Positions 8,869 through 19,629 are shown, counted from the stretch's first letter. The stretch: DNA of 64,000 nt from Gracilariopsis chorda (GCA_003194525.1 NBIV01000116.1:1-64000), one strand, 5' to 3'. The notes: a model not told the origin generated them from the letters alone. A program made the numbers and translations.

Positions 8869-10682
8869 AGCTACGAAGTCTGGTTGTCACACTATACCAA
8901 CAAGGCGCAGACCCAGAAAAAATGGTCGTCGAAAACTGGGAGGCACTATGTAGCGACATAAATACAGGAGATGAGCAGCAAAGAAAGCAAGAAATGTACC
9001 GACGTGTGGTGGAGATCTCAGACCGGCACGGTGGGCGACTGCTTCGCGATCACAGCTTCTTCTCCCAACACCTACAGCAGAACCATGCAGCATTGACTGA
9101 GGCGAATCGAGCTACAACAACTCGAGACGCGCGAGTGGTGCGAAATTCGTCAACTTTGCAGTCAAGGTACGCCACCTTAAAACCTCGCCAATGACAAGTC
9201 ATTGACACCGTCATTGCCGCATTACAACAACTACCGGCGCTGCAGGAGCAAACAAGCACTCCTGGAAACGTGTTCTTTGTGCAAGGATCCACAGGAACGG
9301 GAAAGACATACGTGCTCAACTTCCTTCGTGATATCGTTGAGTCGGAAGGAATGCTTGCTGAAATGACTGCTACAACAGGCATTGCAGCTTCGTTGTACGA
9401 AGGTGGCCGCACTTTACATAGCCTGCTCGGACTCGGTGTAGCTGATAGGGACAGCACAAGCAGCACTACAGCCACTTTGTCAAAGTACGGTCCCCGATCT
9501 CAACGTGCAGAACTGCTACGCGAAATACAACTGCTCGTCTTGGATGAGACGTCCATGCTCTCACAAAAGCTTTTCGAAGTCAGGGATGCGTTGCTCAAAG
9601 ATCTTCGCTGCAGTGGAATGGAAAATCCGCCTCCGTTTGGGGGCTTGACCATCGTTCTATCCGGCGACTACTCCCAGCTGCTTCCAGTGGTGCCGCAGGT
9701 GTACATGGAGGCCGAGCCAAGTGGAAATGTGAGACCAGTGTACACAAACATTCTCAACGAATTGCCGTGGAAGAGTGATCTGTGGACATTGTGCTCGGTT
9801 CAAGTGCTGTAATTCACGGAACAAGTACGCCAAGCCGATGATCCAGCATTTGCGTCGCTGTTACGTTCCATCGCACGAAACACAATATCCAACAACGCTC
9901 CACTACAACTCAGATCTACCAGTGGCATGCAAAACGCCTACCAATTCCTGTGGAAGTGGCTCACAACACGACGCAAGGAGGATGTGGATCTCAGCAAAAT
10001 GCTCATTGCGTCCACAAATCAGTTGGTCGATGAACACAATGCGGCAGCGCTGGATCTGTTTCCTGGTGAACGCTTTACTCTTCTGTCAGCTACGACGGTA
10101 CAACCTGACGGTGTACCAAACTCAGAGCCCGACGTCACCAATACCTTTGTTCCCGAGTTTGGGTATCAGTATGCACCTACTGGTGTACCTCCTCATAACT
10201 TGGATTTGAAGATTGGTGTGCCAGTTATGGTCATTCGGAACGTGCTGTATCCGGCTGTGGTCAACTGAAAGCTGTTCGTAGTCGTGCGTGTCGATCACTT
10301 TACGATGCAGGTGGCTCGATTCGACGAGAACGGACAGATACTGGAACGACAGCTCCTGCATCGTATCAACTTCTAGTTTTCTTTCGCAGACATTCGCATG
10401 ATTCCAAAGCAGTTCCCCATTCGTCTCTAGTTTGCAGCTACCGTTCACAAAAGACAGAGAAAGACGTTGGATGGCTTGGTTGTGGATGTATGATCCAACT
10501 TTTTCTGCGTCGGTCAGCTGTATGTCGCATTGTCGCGCGTTCGAAGGAACAACCATTTGCTGCTTCTGCATGACCCGCAGCTTACATCCGCGAATGCGCA
10601 CACAATTCATCCCATGCCTGTAGCCATCGCCAACCCAGTGATGCCTGAAGCCAGTCAGTTCTGCATCCCTCCACAACCATAA
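8869..10682 (+). pseudogene. PIF1-type helicase of a Helitron, multiple stops
   Basis: One frame runs through this interval with in-frame stops at 9192, 9810, 10266, 10374, 10428 and 10491, ending in TAA at 10680-10682. It has Walker A (GSTGTGKT, about 9285-9308), Walker B (LLVLDETSML, about 9530-9559), the SGDYSQLLPVV motif III and the late PIF1 block with QLYVALSRVRR. These are helicase domain motifs of the Helitron RepHel protein. The closest relative in the window is the helicase of the Helitron at 38735-40760, with which it shares the sequence before Walker A as well. The Rep half is missing: the homology begins at the junction with the gypsy fragment. The conserved KSQGQT motif is degraded (HKRQRKT), so it is dead. 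Confidence 0.88.
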
Positions 10683-10784
10683 TCATATTTCTTGCGTTCT
10701 TCATTTATTGAATTAAACTACTTGCTTTTCTGCTTTTGCTTTCTCGACCCTTTTTTCTTCTCCGCTGTTTATCACTCCTCAACT

Positions 10785-10832
10785 GCGGCGCGCAGCACCG
10801 CCCGCGGCCGAAGGCCGCTTCCATTTGTCTCT
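10785..10832 (+). repeat. GC-rich double-hairpin motif, copy 1 (putative Helitron 3' end)
   Basis: GCGGCGCGCAGCACCG is followed by the perfect hairpin GCGGCCGAAGGCCGC and TTCCA. It lies about 100 bp after the helicase stop, where a Helitron 3' terminal hairpin would be expected. A second copy is at 11247-11292. Its identity as a Helitron terminus is an inference from position and structure. Confidence 0.5.
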
Positions 10833-10880
10833 CCATAATAAGTATTTGTTTATATATGAGGGGGTTGGTCTTGATTGAAT

Positions 10881-10956
10881 GGAGGCGTTGCGTTAAAAAA
10901 TCGTCTTGCATGCCCCCGTTTGCGCATGCAAAACGCCTATTTGGCGCAACGCCTCC
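10881..10956. repeat. 76-bp foldback element
   Basis: The outer arms GGAGGCGTTGCG (10881-10892) and CGCAACGCCTCC (10945-10956) are perfect 12-bp complements. The inner arms TTGCATGC (10906-10913) and GCATGCAA (10924-10931) are also perfect. The unit could form a two-tier cruciform or a hairpin RNA. It may be a tiny foldback transposon or part of a Helitron end. Confidence 0.7.
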
Positions 10957-10973
10957 CTACCATTGAAAACATT

Positions 10974-10994
10974 CAGCAGCAGCAGCAGCAGCAA
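10974..10994 (+). repeat. CAG trinucleotide microsatellite
   Basis: Seven CAG units stand in tandem immediately after the foldback, outside any recognised coding frame. Confidence 0.9.
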
Positions 10995-11023
10995 AGCTCC
11001 TGCTCACTGGCTGGCACTCCCAT

Positions 11024-11098
11024 ATTGACTGCAGTGCCACCCAGTTACAAAAAGCAACGTGTCGCGCTTTCTCATCATTGGCTGGCACTGCAGTCAAT
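11024..11098. repeat. 16-bp inverted repeat pair
   Basis: ATTGACTGCAGTGCCA (11024-11039) is the exact complement of TGGCACTGCAGTCAAT (11083-11098), with a 43-bp spacer. It is a second foldback next to the one at 10881 and may mark a small nonautonomous transposon. Confidence 0.7.
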
Positions 11099-11246
11099 TT
11101 GCGCACCTAAACAAAAATCCTAAGGCTCCACATACTCTAGGCACCGCGGCGTCCCATGGTTCTACGAGCGCTATTGCGAGCGCAAGGGAGCAAAGTTCTC
11201 GGAGAGCCTCCGAACGCTACTAAATACACAAAGCTACAAAAAAAAC

Positions 11247-11292
11247 GCGGCGCGCAGCGCCGCCCACGGCCGAAGGCCGTTTCCACTTGTCT
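11247..11292 (+). repeat. GC-rich double-hairpin motif, copy 2
   Basis: GCGGCGCGCAGCGCCG is followed by ACGGCCGAAGGCCGT and TTCCACTTGTCT, a direct repeat of 10785-10832 with about 90 percent identity by eye. Differences within the second hairpin keep it paired (GCGGCC/GGCCGC against ACGGCC/GGCCGT), which is a compensatory change. Confidence 0.75.
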
Positions 11293-11299
11293 ATAACTA

Positions 11300-11745
11300 A
11301 ATATTGCGGCTACATTGTCCTGTAGCAATGCGTTTCTAAATTTGACAATTCTCATGGCAGGTAATGATGCGCTATATTGTACAATCGGTGTTTTCGCAAG
11401 GATTTCATTCCGAAATCTCGTATCTTGTACGACTTAGCTCCCCTTCAAAGATCAGTGGAGCCCCGCAGATTCCCCGCCTCTTCCGCAGTAAATAAATAAA
11501 CACTCTCCCCCAACTATGAATCGCTTTCTCTCCCCAACCCCAATTCTGAAGCTTTGTCAAGAACAGAAACCGAAATTTCCCACAACTCGACCTTCCAGGT
11601 TTCATATCTCTACAAAATATATCACCGCTGTCTGCCATCCAGGGCCGGAGCCACTTGTTTTCTCCATCGGAAAGATCAGCCGTCCCTGTCTCCGTAACAA
11701 TGTACCATAACAAAGCTCAAAGTGTTATCCCCGCATACCTTGAAC
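11300..11745. other. Noncoding stretch
   Basis: I see no recognisable gene. A 102-residue minus-strand open frame at 11405-11713 has no family features and is probably chance. AGTAAATAAATAAAC near 11488 is a possible TATA-like element for the frame that begins at 11746. Confidence 0.35.
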
Positions 11746-12326
11746 ATGAACAGCATTATTTCCGTGACATCAGCTATCACCGTTCTCATGACGTTGCTTC
11801 TCAAACAATATGCCTACGCTCATGGTCACAGCAATCGCACAGATCTTTGTCCTGCAGTTGCAGAATGCATCGAAAAACTTGATAGCGTCCGACAATATGA
11901 CATTTTACCAGTTCCACGCGCATCTCTAATTCCTCCCATGACGTGAATGCATACTTTCGCGTCCATGAGAAACTATTGAGGTTCAGCTTTGATACCTTCA
12001 TTGGGGGTCACGTGCTAATTGATACTAAGAAGGATGTCAGAATCAGCCAAGCGCTTAGCAGGGACCTATTAACGGCAGCTGAAACTGGTATCGGAACTGC
12101 GACCGCCCAGCATTTCGTAAGGCTGGGTATCGCAAAATCTGGTGACCCGAATGCTGTAGAATTCAGAAACGTTTGGTTTTCTTTTGCGCGTGTGATACGA
12201 AAAGCTCAAGTGGAGATCTGTTCTCGTATCATGATAGAGAAATGGGGATGTAGCCTTGGGGGCCTTGCCGTGGCGATCGACAGTCATTGCTTCACTGCGG
12301 TTGTGCACATGGTGGTGGTAGTATGA
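11746..12326 (+). pseudogene. Possible small secreted protein gene, frameshifted
   Basis: The ATG at 11746 opens a 67-codon frame whose first 25 residues look like a signal peptide (MNSIISVTSAITVLMTLLL, then AYAHG). The frame stops at 11946. A second frame is open from 11901 to 12326 and encodes about 140 residues with no stop. The two overlap and are related by a -1 shift, as after a one-base deletion between 11901 and 11943. An unspliced intron is the alternative, but no clear GT/AG pair restores the frame. I do not recognise the protein family. The N-terminal part has two cysteines (LCPAVAEC). Confidence 0.35.
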
Positions 12327-13533
12327 CGATTTGTCTATCTGGTTCATGTGGGCTTCACGACATCTTTCTTTGAAGACGGGAAGGAGTATTCATCTTTCGA
12401 GTAATCCTCTCCCAAGGAGAGATAGTCACATTCTCATTTATTCCTCGTCCTATGGCTTCCCTGTTACTCTTATATCAGTAGCCCACGGGCTCGACAGGTC
12501 TTCGCGGCGAGGAGTGTTCTGAAAAATATCGGAAAAGGTAAATCCTCTATTCTTTTATGCAATTTGTTTTGTACGAAGGTCAGGTGCCAGATATAGCGCA
12601 ATACGATAAATGTCTTGGGCCCTCAGGAAACATAAGCTTTGGCCTTCTAGGCAAACATTAAATCTCTCGGTGTCCATATGTTGATACCTAGACGAGTCGA
12701 CACTTCGTTTGTCCATCAATAATATATGTGATAAGCTTCATGATCTTTCTTCTAAGGTTACACTTGCGAAGCTTCACTGAAACCCCGTCCCTCGCAATCC
12801 TTTGCAACCAAGTTTTCTGTCATAGTGTAATACGATGAGAATGAATCATGTTAACCTTGCGGGTTTGAGTCTGGCCCCCTTGCCAAGAGGAGGCCGAGAA
12901 CTCTTTGAGCTTTATAGCGTACGAGAATCTAGCAACTTAGTGCTCAAGAGAGCTTGTAGTAATTACCACGGACGTAACTTCAAACCAGCGAGTCTATCTA
13001 CGGTTGTATCTGTGACACGGCTTGTAGCGTTACATTGGCCAGCGAGTCCATCTACGGTTGTATCTGTGACATGGCTTGTAGCGTTACACGTAGATCAGTT
13101 ATGATTTCCCAGGCTTTACCTGTTGCGCCGCCAAATATGATTCTCCTCGTCTTCTATTTGCGCTCCCTACAGATAAGATTTTCCCCCCAAAGAAAATCTA
13201 AGCAAGCAAATTGAAAACTGTCTAACTGTCTTGTGAAGGGCTGGGTCTTTGGCTCGTTGATGTATAGTAAAAGGAATGCTAACTGCTTTGCGTTTGATAC
13301 TGATGGCGTGATCTAGTAAAGGAAACGACCTAACAGTTCCACTGAATCGCGTGTAAGATAACTCCGAGACGTGCAGCAAAATAAGCCACATCAATGTTTC
13401 ACCAGGTTTCAAAGGTATTGTTGTTTTGTCTAGAGCGTTGAAGACATTGCGTTCCTCAAAGTTCCTCGATCGAACTTACCATGCGTAACTATTCCGCCCA
13501 TACCACAACCAGCTTTGGGGAAGTCGCAAAGCT
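12327..13533. other. Intergenic DNA with a 54-bp tandem duplication
   Basis: No gene is recognisable. At 12985-13090 a 54-bp unit beginning CCAGCGAGTCTATCTACGG is present twice in tandem with only two or three differences (second copy from 13039). The rest shows no strong structure. Confidence 0.6.
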
Positions 13534-14193
13534 TTAGCTTCGACAGACGCAGGAGTTCCTTTCGGGAAACGGGCACAGGTCGGACTTTGCTCCAAGAAGT
13601 GTCTTGCTGCGAAGTACAAGTGAATCCGTCACAGCTTTAGAGTACGCTTCAAGTAGATTCATTGCGAATTCTTCAAGTAAACCATCAAATTCGAAGAACA
13701 CCTTTGTTTCGATGAAGGGTATGGAAATGCTTTGGTTTCTGAGTGTTTCTACTTCGTCTTTCCGAATGGCCGCGGATAAAGACACAGTGTCGCTTTCAGA
13801 GAAAACCACTACACATGTATCCGGTCCACAAAGGGCTGGATTGTTATCCAGCGTACGATTAGTAGAACCAGAATAGTTGTACGATATAAGAGGGGACTCG
13901 TCACAGACGAGTGCTGAGGATTCCAAACTGTAATTTCCGGCAAAGTGTGTGATAAATCCATCGTTGTTCGTCGCGCATGTGGTTAAAACAGAAAATGTTT
14001 CGAAAGATTCCGAGAAGCTTCCAACAGCAGGATGTGAGTTCACTATGGAACACGGTTCCATGCGGGTTCTTTGAGTTCGAATAGGAATCCTTGGCAGGAA
14101 ATTACCCCTTACGGAGGCCAAAGAGACAGACACAGCGTGGACCGAAGAAGCGGTAAGAAGGAAGACCAAAATAACTGCAGCATAAAGGTCCAT
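13534..14193 (-). CDS. Secreted eight-cysteine protein, paralogue 1
   Basis: This intact 219-residue frame starts with a clear signal peptide (MDLYAAVILVFLLTASSVHA, probable cut after VHA). The mature protein has eight cysteines at the same relative places as in the protein at 18816-19487, so four disulfides are plausible, and several N-glycosylation sequons (NYS, NRT, NQS). Shared blocks with its paralogue include SVLTTC, ESP.ISYN, FSE, IPF and FEFDGL. Directly after the signal peptide, residues 34-40 read PRIPIRT. A TATA box lies 167 bp upstream. The family is not recognised; a cell-wall or extracellular role is inferred from secretion only. The flanking DNA lacks the CC...GG hairpins of the gypsy elements, which supports host origin. 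Confidence 0.85.
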   Translation of the reverse strand: MDLYAAVILVFLLTASSVHAVSVSLASVRGNFLPRIPIRTQRTRMEPCSIVNSHPAVGSFSESFETFSVLTTCATNNDGFITHFAGNYSLESSALVCDESPLISYNYSGSTNRTLDNNPALCGPDTCVVVFSESDTVSLSAAIRKDEVETLRNQSISIPFIETKVFFEFDGLLEEFAMNLLEAYSKAVTDSLVLRSKTLLGAKSDLCPFPERNSCVCRS

Positions 14194-14359
14194 TCTAGTG
14201 CGAAGAATGTCAGGGAAAAGAAGAATAAAGTGATGCGGCGAAAGCGGAATTGTTTGACTGAGTCAGAGGCTTTCGACACCTTTTTATGAACGAAGACGAG
14301 TGGTATGAAGTGATAGAGCCCGCGCAAAATGTTTAGCTGAGCCAATGATAGTGGGCACC

Positions 14360-14366
14360 TTTTATA
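14360..14366 (-). promoter_or_regulatory. TATA box of the 13534-14193 gene
   Basis: Read on the minus strand this is TATAAAA, 167 bp before the ATG at 14193. A minus-strand ATTGGCT lies about 20 bp further downstream, toward the gene. The position and sequence fit a core promoter. Confidence 0.6.
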
Positions 14367-17300
14367 CTGGAATCAGAGCAAGAGTTAAGTCTACATGGGT
14401 AGGTCTACGATCTCACGAGTGTTACACGTTCGGGTATTTTTGGAACAACGTTTTGTGGCGTTGGAATTCTCAGCGATCTTGAGATTATTCATTTTTTGTC
14501 TTGTTACCCTAACTTCAGCAACAAGATGATTTCGGAGATCAGTAATACCTTGGAACGTTTCGGTTTGGGTGAAGTTAAGGGAACTACAATGACTTGATTT
14601 TCAATGAACACGGAAGAAATTTCATTGGAACCTCGATCGGTCTTGTTTGTATATTGCTTCTAGCAACAAAGCGGTTCTTGCAATACGGAATACGTACCTT
14701 GGGTTGCAAGGCAGTATAGAAATCACAGCAGGGGGCTTTGTGGAAATCATGTAATCCTTCATTGCTGCAGTACCCGAAGTCACGAGAATGCTATTGTCTT
14801 GGACTCAATGGAAGTCGAAGTTTAAGAGGGAAGATGCTTCTGTATCGTTTTACATAGGAAGTTTCAGAATCAATACTGAGAGTTGACAATGTGTTGTGTC
14901 CACGTACATATATATCTTTGTAGTCCCTACCAGTGCTTCTCTATTCTTGGAGTTTCTATATCCTCTTGATGTTTGAGATTCCAAGATCACGATATGTGTG
15001 CTGTGGTCAACATGCTCTGCTCACTGATAAGAAATGCATATATACAAATCCCCGAGCTACATTAGGTGATTATTCTAAAATGGATGACAAACGATAAACA
15101 TTGGACAAAGAATTCAAGTTGTTCCAGCCCGCTCAATACCTCCTAAGGACTTCTGTCAAAGAGGGGAGTGAACTGGGGACAGCGTGTACCGAATTTGTAT
15201 TCATACAAAACTATGGCAGAGGCTGGTTTTCTTTCATATGTTGCAGTTCCAATTCTCAATGCAACACGAGGCGTACAATTTTGGAATAAAATATAACCTT
15301 GCACTGAGAACATCGATGCTGTTGTCAAAGAAGTCCACTGGATCATCTTGAATTCCGAACCCAACCATAGAGTTTGGATGACTTCTCTATTCCATACACG
15401 GGCCGAAATTGTATTGTCCCAGTCAGGATATGTTTGCCAAGAATTGACAAGCTCTGAACGTGTATCTCCAGAAATATCGAAGATTTAGTGGATAGACAGA
15501 GGAAGAAATTTACGTCTACAACTGCGTCTTGTTTGAATCTGTTGGTGGAGAGAAGAAGGTTTGATGTTAGATTTAGGCACTTCATCCTTTATTTACAAGT
15601 GTGCTAAATGCAGCAGGGCTTCGCTCAAAGTGAACGCAATAGAAAATATTGTGACAAGAAATGAATGCTTGTTCACGTCTGAGGGTTTTGGTTTTGTCGG
15701 TACAGACGAAGGTCGAGTAAGTAAGTGGAGAGCATGAAAAGAATGGAAGTGGAATTTTGGAGACGTAATTAAAGTGACGTTCCTTCAACGTTAAAAGCGG
15801 AGAACCGCTTCAGATTTTGAAACGGGTTGTCGTACAACACTAGTTTCACGGTTGACGAGGTGGAAATATAAAAGGTCATCTTCCAGTGCGTGACAAAGCC
15901 ATGCTGATATTCCCGAACGTATTCAAAGTGGAAACAGTGGCCAGAGTGATCTGGCTCAAGTCTGTTGCAAAGCCATTCTTGCTGTTTGTGGTGAAAGTGA
16001 AGCTTCATACGTGGCAGAAATTAAAAACTCTCTCCGGTGTCTTCTTCTATGGTTTTTATGCAAATCTTGTGCATGCGACTTAACGGAAAACAACAATACT
16101 GGAGCCTTGTTGTTCTGCGATTCATGCGCCCTTGCACCGTGCTGGTGTAACGTTCGTTAGAAGACAACTGAGACAACTGAGTCCGTCGCCCTCGTGTAGC
16201 GTTACCAATACGTACGCATTATACATGCGTTGATTGATGCTGTGTTAAGATATGAGCGATTGCACGTCGATGCCCTAATCATGGGGGCGTCACACGTTAT
16301 CGCTGCAATTGCTGCAACAGATATTGCGAGGTCGAAAGTCCTTACTGAGACCATCGCTATCAACCACAACTCGTAGAGGAAGGGGCAGTGGACAATATCC
16401 TGAGCACAAATGCGTTCAGGGCGGCGACCATGCACGTTGTCTGTAACAAAGCAAAGCAATGCTGAACGAGAGATCAGAGTTATCCGCGCCACTGTTATAT
16501 GCCCGTCAGACTTCGACGCAGACGGAAGAAAGGGAAGGTGAACTCTAACTGACGCTTATCGTGCCGGGTAGTATCGCATTAGACTCATGGGGATGTAGTA
16601 ATTTTGACATTGTTTCAGCCTTGTTGCCGCATCGCATATGCGTGGGCATGCTCCTGCATTGATACCGGCAGCAGTATCCGGCGTTACAGTGCCCTTCGTG
16701 GATGCAAGAGTGCTCCGACACGGAAGAAAATCTTCAACTCCGTTGATGCCGATCCGCATGATACCCTTGGTTCCGTTGGTTCCCTCTTGCGAATCATCAA
16801 TGTGCGCTGCTACTGGTACCAAAGGTATCGGTGGCAATACCTTCGTAGTACCCTTGGGTATACATATCGCACTGAACTCGAGAGAACAACTTAGAGGTCC
16901 ACGGCTATCCTCAATCCATCGAAGGTTTTGTGTTATCGATATGGGCTCTCTTGATTTGAATTCCTTTTTTTTCGTTCATTTCTCAAGCGTTCCTTCCTTG
17001 CGGCTGATTGGCTGTACGTTGGGCAACAGTGCGGTCAGCACGTTGCCTATATCCAAGAACTCGTGCATTTATAGGTCACTCAAAGAGAAAACCAGTTTCT
17101 CGCCTGGGGCTCTGTACTCACTTTGCCCCTGGTCGTGCCCAGTAATCCGCACTCGTTCGTCGATATAACTCATACTCCTCACGTGCAGGGACAGTCCGTT
17201 TCTCCGTACATTTAACGATACGGAGACTATGATGTCCAACGAAGAACAACTCTTTAAAAGGTTGTGGAGCGGAGGAGGTAGTTCTGAACAAGTGAATCCA

Positions 17301-18072
17301 GTGGGCTCGCAATTGATGCTTGCAACGATGTTCCTTAGACATTCTCTTTTCCTGTGGCTCCTCTGCCCGCTCAGAGACGATTCGGTAGTGAGGAGCAGCG
17401 TCAGGGGAGAATTGCACTGCCAGCCATTCCGGTTGTTCACAGCACACTCAAAGGAGCTCGACCTCCACAGTCGGGAACAAATTCAGAAGAAAGGCAATGA
17501 AGAAGATTTTGTAGTAATATCTATGACGCTGGGCCAAATGAACCCAAACAAATCGGAGGAGTGCTTAGGAGAGGCTCTGAGGATTGGAAAGGCTCTGAGG
17601 ATTGGAACGAACATCAGCAAGGGTAGTATTTTCCGCTTACTTACGACCGCAGTCGACAATACTCAAAGTAGAAATTTGAGCATTCTACTGAGTGAGTACT
17701 TGTACTCTACAGACGTGTACCAGCTCGGCTGCTCGGAGATAGGAGTTGAGATTCTTGGTGAGCTCGTATTTTGAGAGTATGGTTGCCTTAACGAGAAGTT
17801 CCACTGCGTTCTTTGATAACTAGGTGTGTTTGCTAGTTGGAGGCAGCTGTGTTTTTCCAACGCTAGGAGTTCATCTCCAATGATATCTGAAGCACACTCA
17901 CTCCTTAGAACTCTGTCGCCTGCAGCTGACAATGGCTGCGTGTTGATAGAATGAAATAACAAAGTCCAGTCTTCGTGTCCCTCTCTGGCATCGCTCTTTT
18001 CAGCGTCTAAATAGTCTCGGTGTCCTCGCCGGTAAAATCGGAGAAGCGTATCTATCCTAGCTCCACAATTTT
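14367..18072. other. Intergenic region, no supported gene
   Basis: Open frames here are short and overlap on both strands. On the minus strand, 15143-16008 holds three successive overlapping frames that might be a decayed gene, but no family is recognisable. An AATAAA in that strand near 15592 could be a poly(A) signal. An 11-bp unit (AGACAACTGAG) is doubled near 16158-16182, and GGCTCTGAGGATTGGAA is doubled near 17573-17606. A plus-strand 181-residue frame at 17229-17774 has no recognisable domain. Confidence 0.4.
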
Positions 18073-18104
18073 TTCACTTGACCCGGCAAGACGGGTCAAG
18101 TGAA
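18073..18104. repeat. Perfect 13-bp-arm hairpin
   Basis: TTCACTTGACCCG (18073-18085) and CGGGTCAAGTGAA (18092-18104) are perfect complements around a six-base loop GCAAGA. It is isolated and the longest perfect short-loop hairpin I noticed in the window. It could be a processed RNA hairpin, a protein-binding operator, or a relic of a transposon end. Confidence 0.85.
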
Positions 18105-18815
18105 TAACACAGTGCGGGAAAAGTCAAGCTACAAGCTGTACTAAATGTACAACTAGGGGAGGATGTTGTTGGCAAGGTCGCTCTGCCTTTCAGGTCCCAC
18201 TTTGTGGAGAGAGATCTGCCGTTTTATAGTTAATTAATATCTTCATTCAGGGCAGATCTTTCATTGTAGCTACATGACCGTAATTCAGAACTAGATCTGA
18301 GCATCGTGTCCCGATCAGGGCTCCGTAAATGATTTCTAACAGTTCAGAATGTATACTCTTTTCTATCTAAGGGACTGCTATATCCTTGCACGATCCGTAC
18401 AATAGGAGCTAGTTGTGGCGTATTATATGAATGCATTTGCCGGTGCTGCAACTCTATTCTCCACTGAGAAATGCATACAAAAAGCTTCCTAAACACAATG
18501 AGGGCAAAGGCAAATAAGCGGAGATAGGCCCATGAGATAGGAACGGTACAGGTTGAGAATCTATAGGACTCAAGCTACTTGATATCTATAAAGCGTGGCA
18601 GTCGTCATTATGGCATGTTTGTCCTATCGAAGAGAGAGAGAGAGAGAAAGCCTTTCGGCGCCAAGGACTATTTACTATGGATACTTTTAATGATGTTTGC
18701 CTTTACAGAAAACTTCTCCTCTTCCCTCCAAGAATTCCACTTATCTTCTGTTGAGAATGTAGCGGAACGAGAAACAGAACCAGTCTACACTTCGCCTTAT
18801 TTGTGCCTCTGCTCA
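18105..18815. other. Intergenic DNA with GA microsatellite
   Basis: No gene was recognised. A (GA)n microsatellite occupies about 18631-18647. This stretch is the 3' flank of the secreted-protein gene at 18816. Confidence 0.5.
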
Positions 18816-19487
18816 TCACAATGAAGAAGCACAGAAGCAAGAGGTGCTGAGAGGAAATTGGCAAACGTCTCGTTTTCCTCCCAGAAATACCTGAGCGCGC
18901 AGTACGACCGAATCAGTTGTACCTTCAAGGAAGGATTGAACCAACGCGAGCAAAAACGTTTCAAACAATCCATCAAACTCATAAAACACGTTTGTGGGCA
19001 AAAAGGGTATCATGATGCTTGAGTTGCGCCTGATTTCTTCTAGTTCGGCTTCACGTATTCCTGCAGATAAGAACACACTCTGATTTTCAGAGAATGCTGC
19101 CGCACACAGACTGCTCTCACAAACTGCTGTTGCGTTACCCAAAGGAAATGTAGGGAAATCAGTGCTATTGTACGATATAACTGGTGACTCGCCACAAAAC
19201 AGAGAGGAAGTCTCCAAACTGTTGTTCCCGGGGAAGATCGTGGTAATTCCATCATTGGTAGTGGAACAAGTAGTAAGAACTGAGAAGGACTCAGTACCGC
19301 CTGGCAAGGTTTCGTTCACAACGATTCGAGAATCCACGATAGAGCAAGATTCCGGGCGAGTCCTAGATGTTCGGATTGGAATACGAGGAAAGAACACACC
19401 TTCCACGAAAGTAGGGGCAGGTAGAAGAATCTGGGCGGATGAAAGTGAGCCAAGAACCACGAAGACTGCTACGATGAGGGCATTCAT
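18816..19487 (-). CDS. Secreted eight-cysteine protein, paralogue 2
   Basis: This intact 223-residue frame begins with a signal peptide (MNALIVAVFVVLGSLSSA). It aligns over its whole length with the protein at 13534-14193: same length, eight cysteines in the same order, and the blocks PRIPIRT at residues 34-40, SCSIV, ESFSVLTTC, SPVISYN, FSE, IPF and YEFDGL. Sequons NET, NNS, NST, NQS and NSS suggest glycosylation. Gene order and strand match paralogue 1 about 4.6 kb away, so the pair probably arose by local duplication. A TATA box lies 140 bp upstream. No known family is recognised. Confidence 0.86.
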   Translation of the reverse strand: MNALIVAVFVVLGSLSSAQILLPAPTFVEGVFFPRIPIRTSRTRPESCSIVDSRIVVNETLPGGTESFSVLTTCSTTNDGITTIFPGNNSLETSSLFCGESPVISYNSTDFPTFPLGNATAVCESSLCAAAFSENQSVFLSAGIREAELEEIRRNSSIMIPFLPTNVFYEFDGLFETFLLALVQSFLEGTTDSVVLRAQVFLGGKRDVCQFPLSTSCFCASSL

Positions 19488-19623
19488 CTTATGTATGAGT
19501 TGACAACTCTTTCGTATACTGAGACTTGAAGGACCTGACTTGTTGACGACCAGTTGCAGATATTGCTGGAGAAGAATGATGGAGCGTTGAGTTGAGCAGG
19601 AGTTCGAATGAGGCCGGTGGTCA

Positions 19624-19629
19624 TTTATA
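19624..19629 (-). promoter_or_regulatory. TATA box of the 18816-19487 gene
   Basis: The minus strand reads TATAAA, 137 bp before the ATG. Its distance matches the TATA-to-ATG distance of the paralogue. Confidence 0.6.

Noticed and set aside
9192-10493. Stop-codon reassignment, suggested by in-frame stops in otherwise open frames
   Set aside because: TAA ends the intact secreted-protein gene at 13534 and TAA, TAG and TGA all occur inside mobile-element frames. Decay of pseudogenes is the simpler reading.
1736-10493. RIP-like C-to-T mutation inferred from the stop codons alone
   Set aside because: Every stop codon can arise from CAA, CAG or CGA by C-to-T, so stops by themselves carry no information about the mutation type.
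15143-16008. Minus-strand gene in three frames
   Set aside because: The segments need two frameshifts, no family is recognisable and no start or promoter stands out, so it is only mentioned as possible.
16556-17168. Opposed 93- and 176-codon frames with GTNGTKG or IPLVPLVP text
   Set aside because: The repetitive text comes from a short GGTAYC-rich DNA repeat read on both strands; no domain or start context supports a gene.
17229-17774. 181-codon plus-strand frame
   Set aside because: It is opposed by an equally open minus-strand frame and has no recognised domain or conserved feature.
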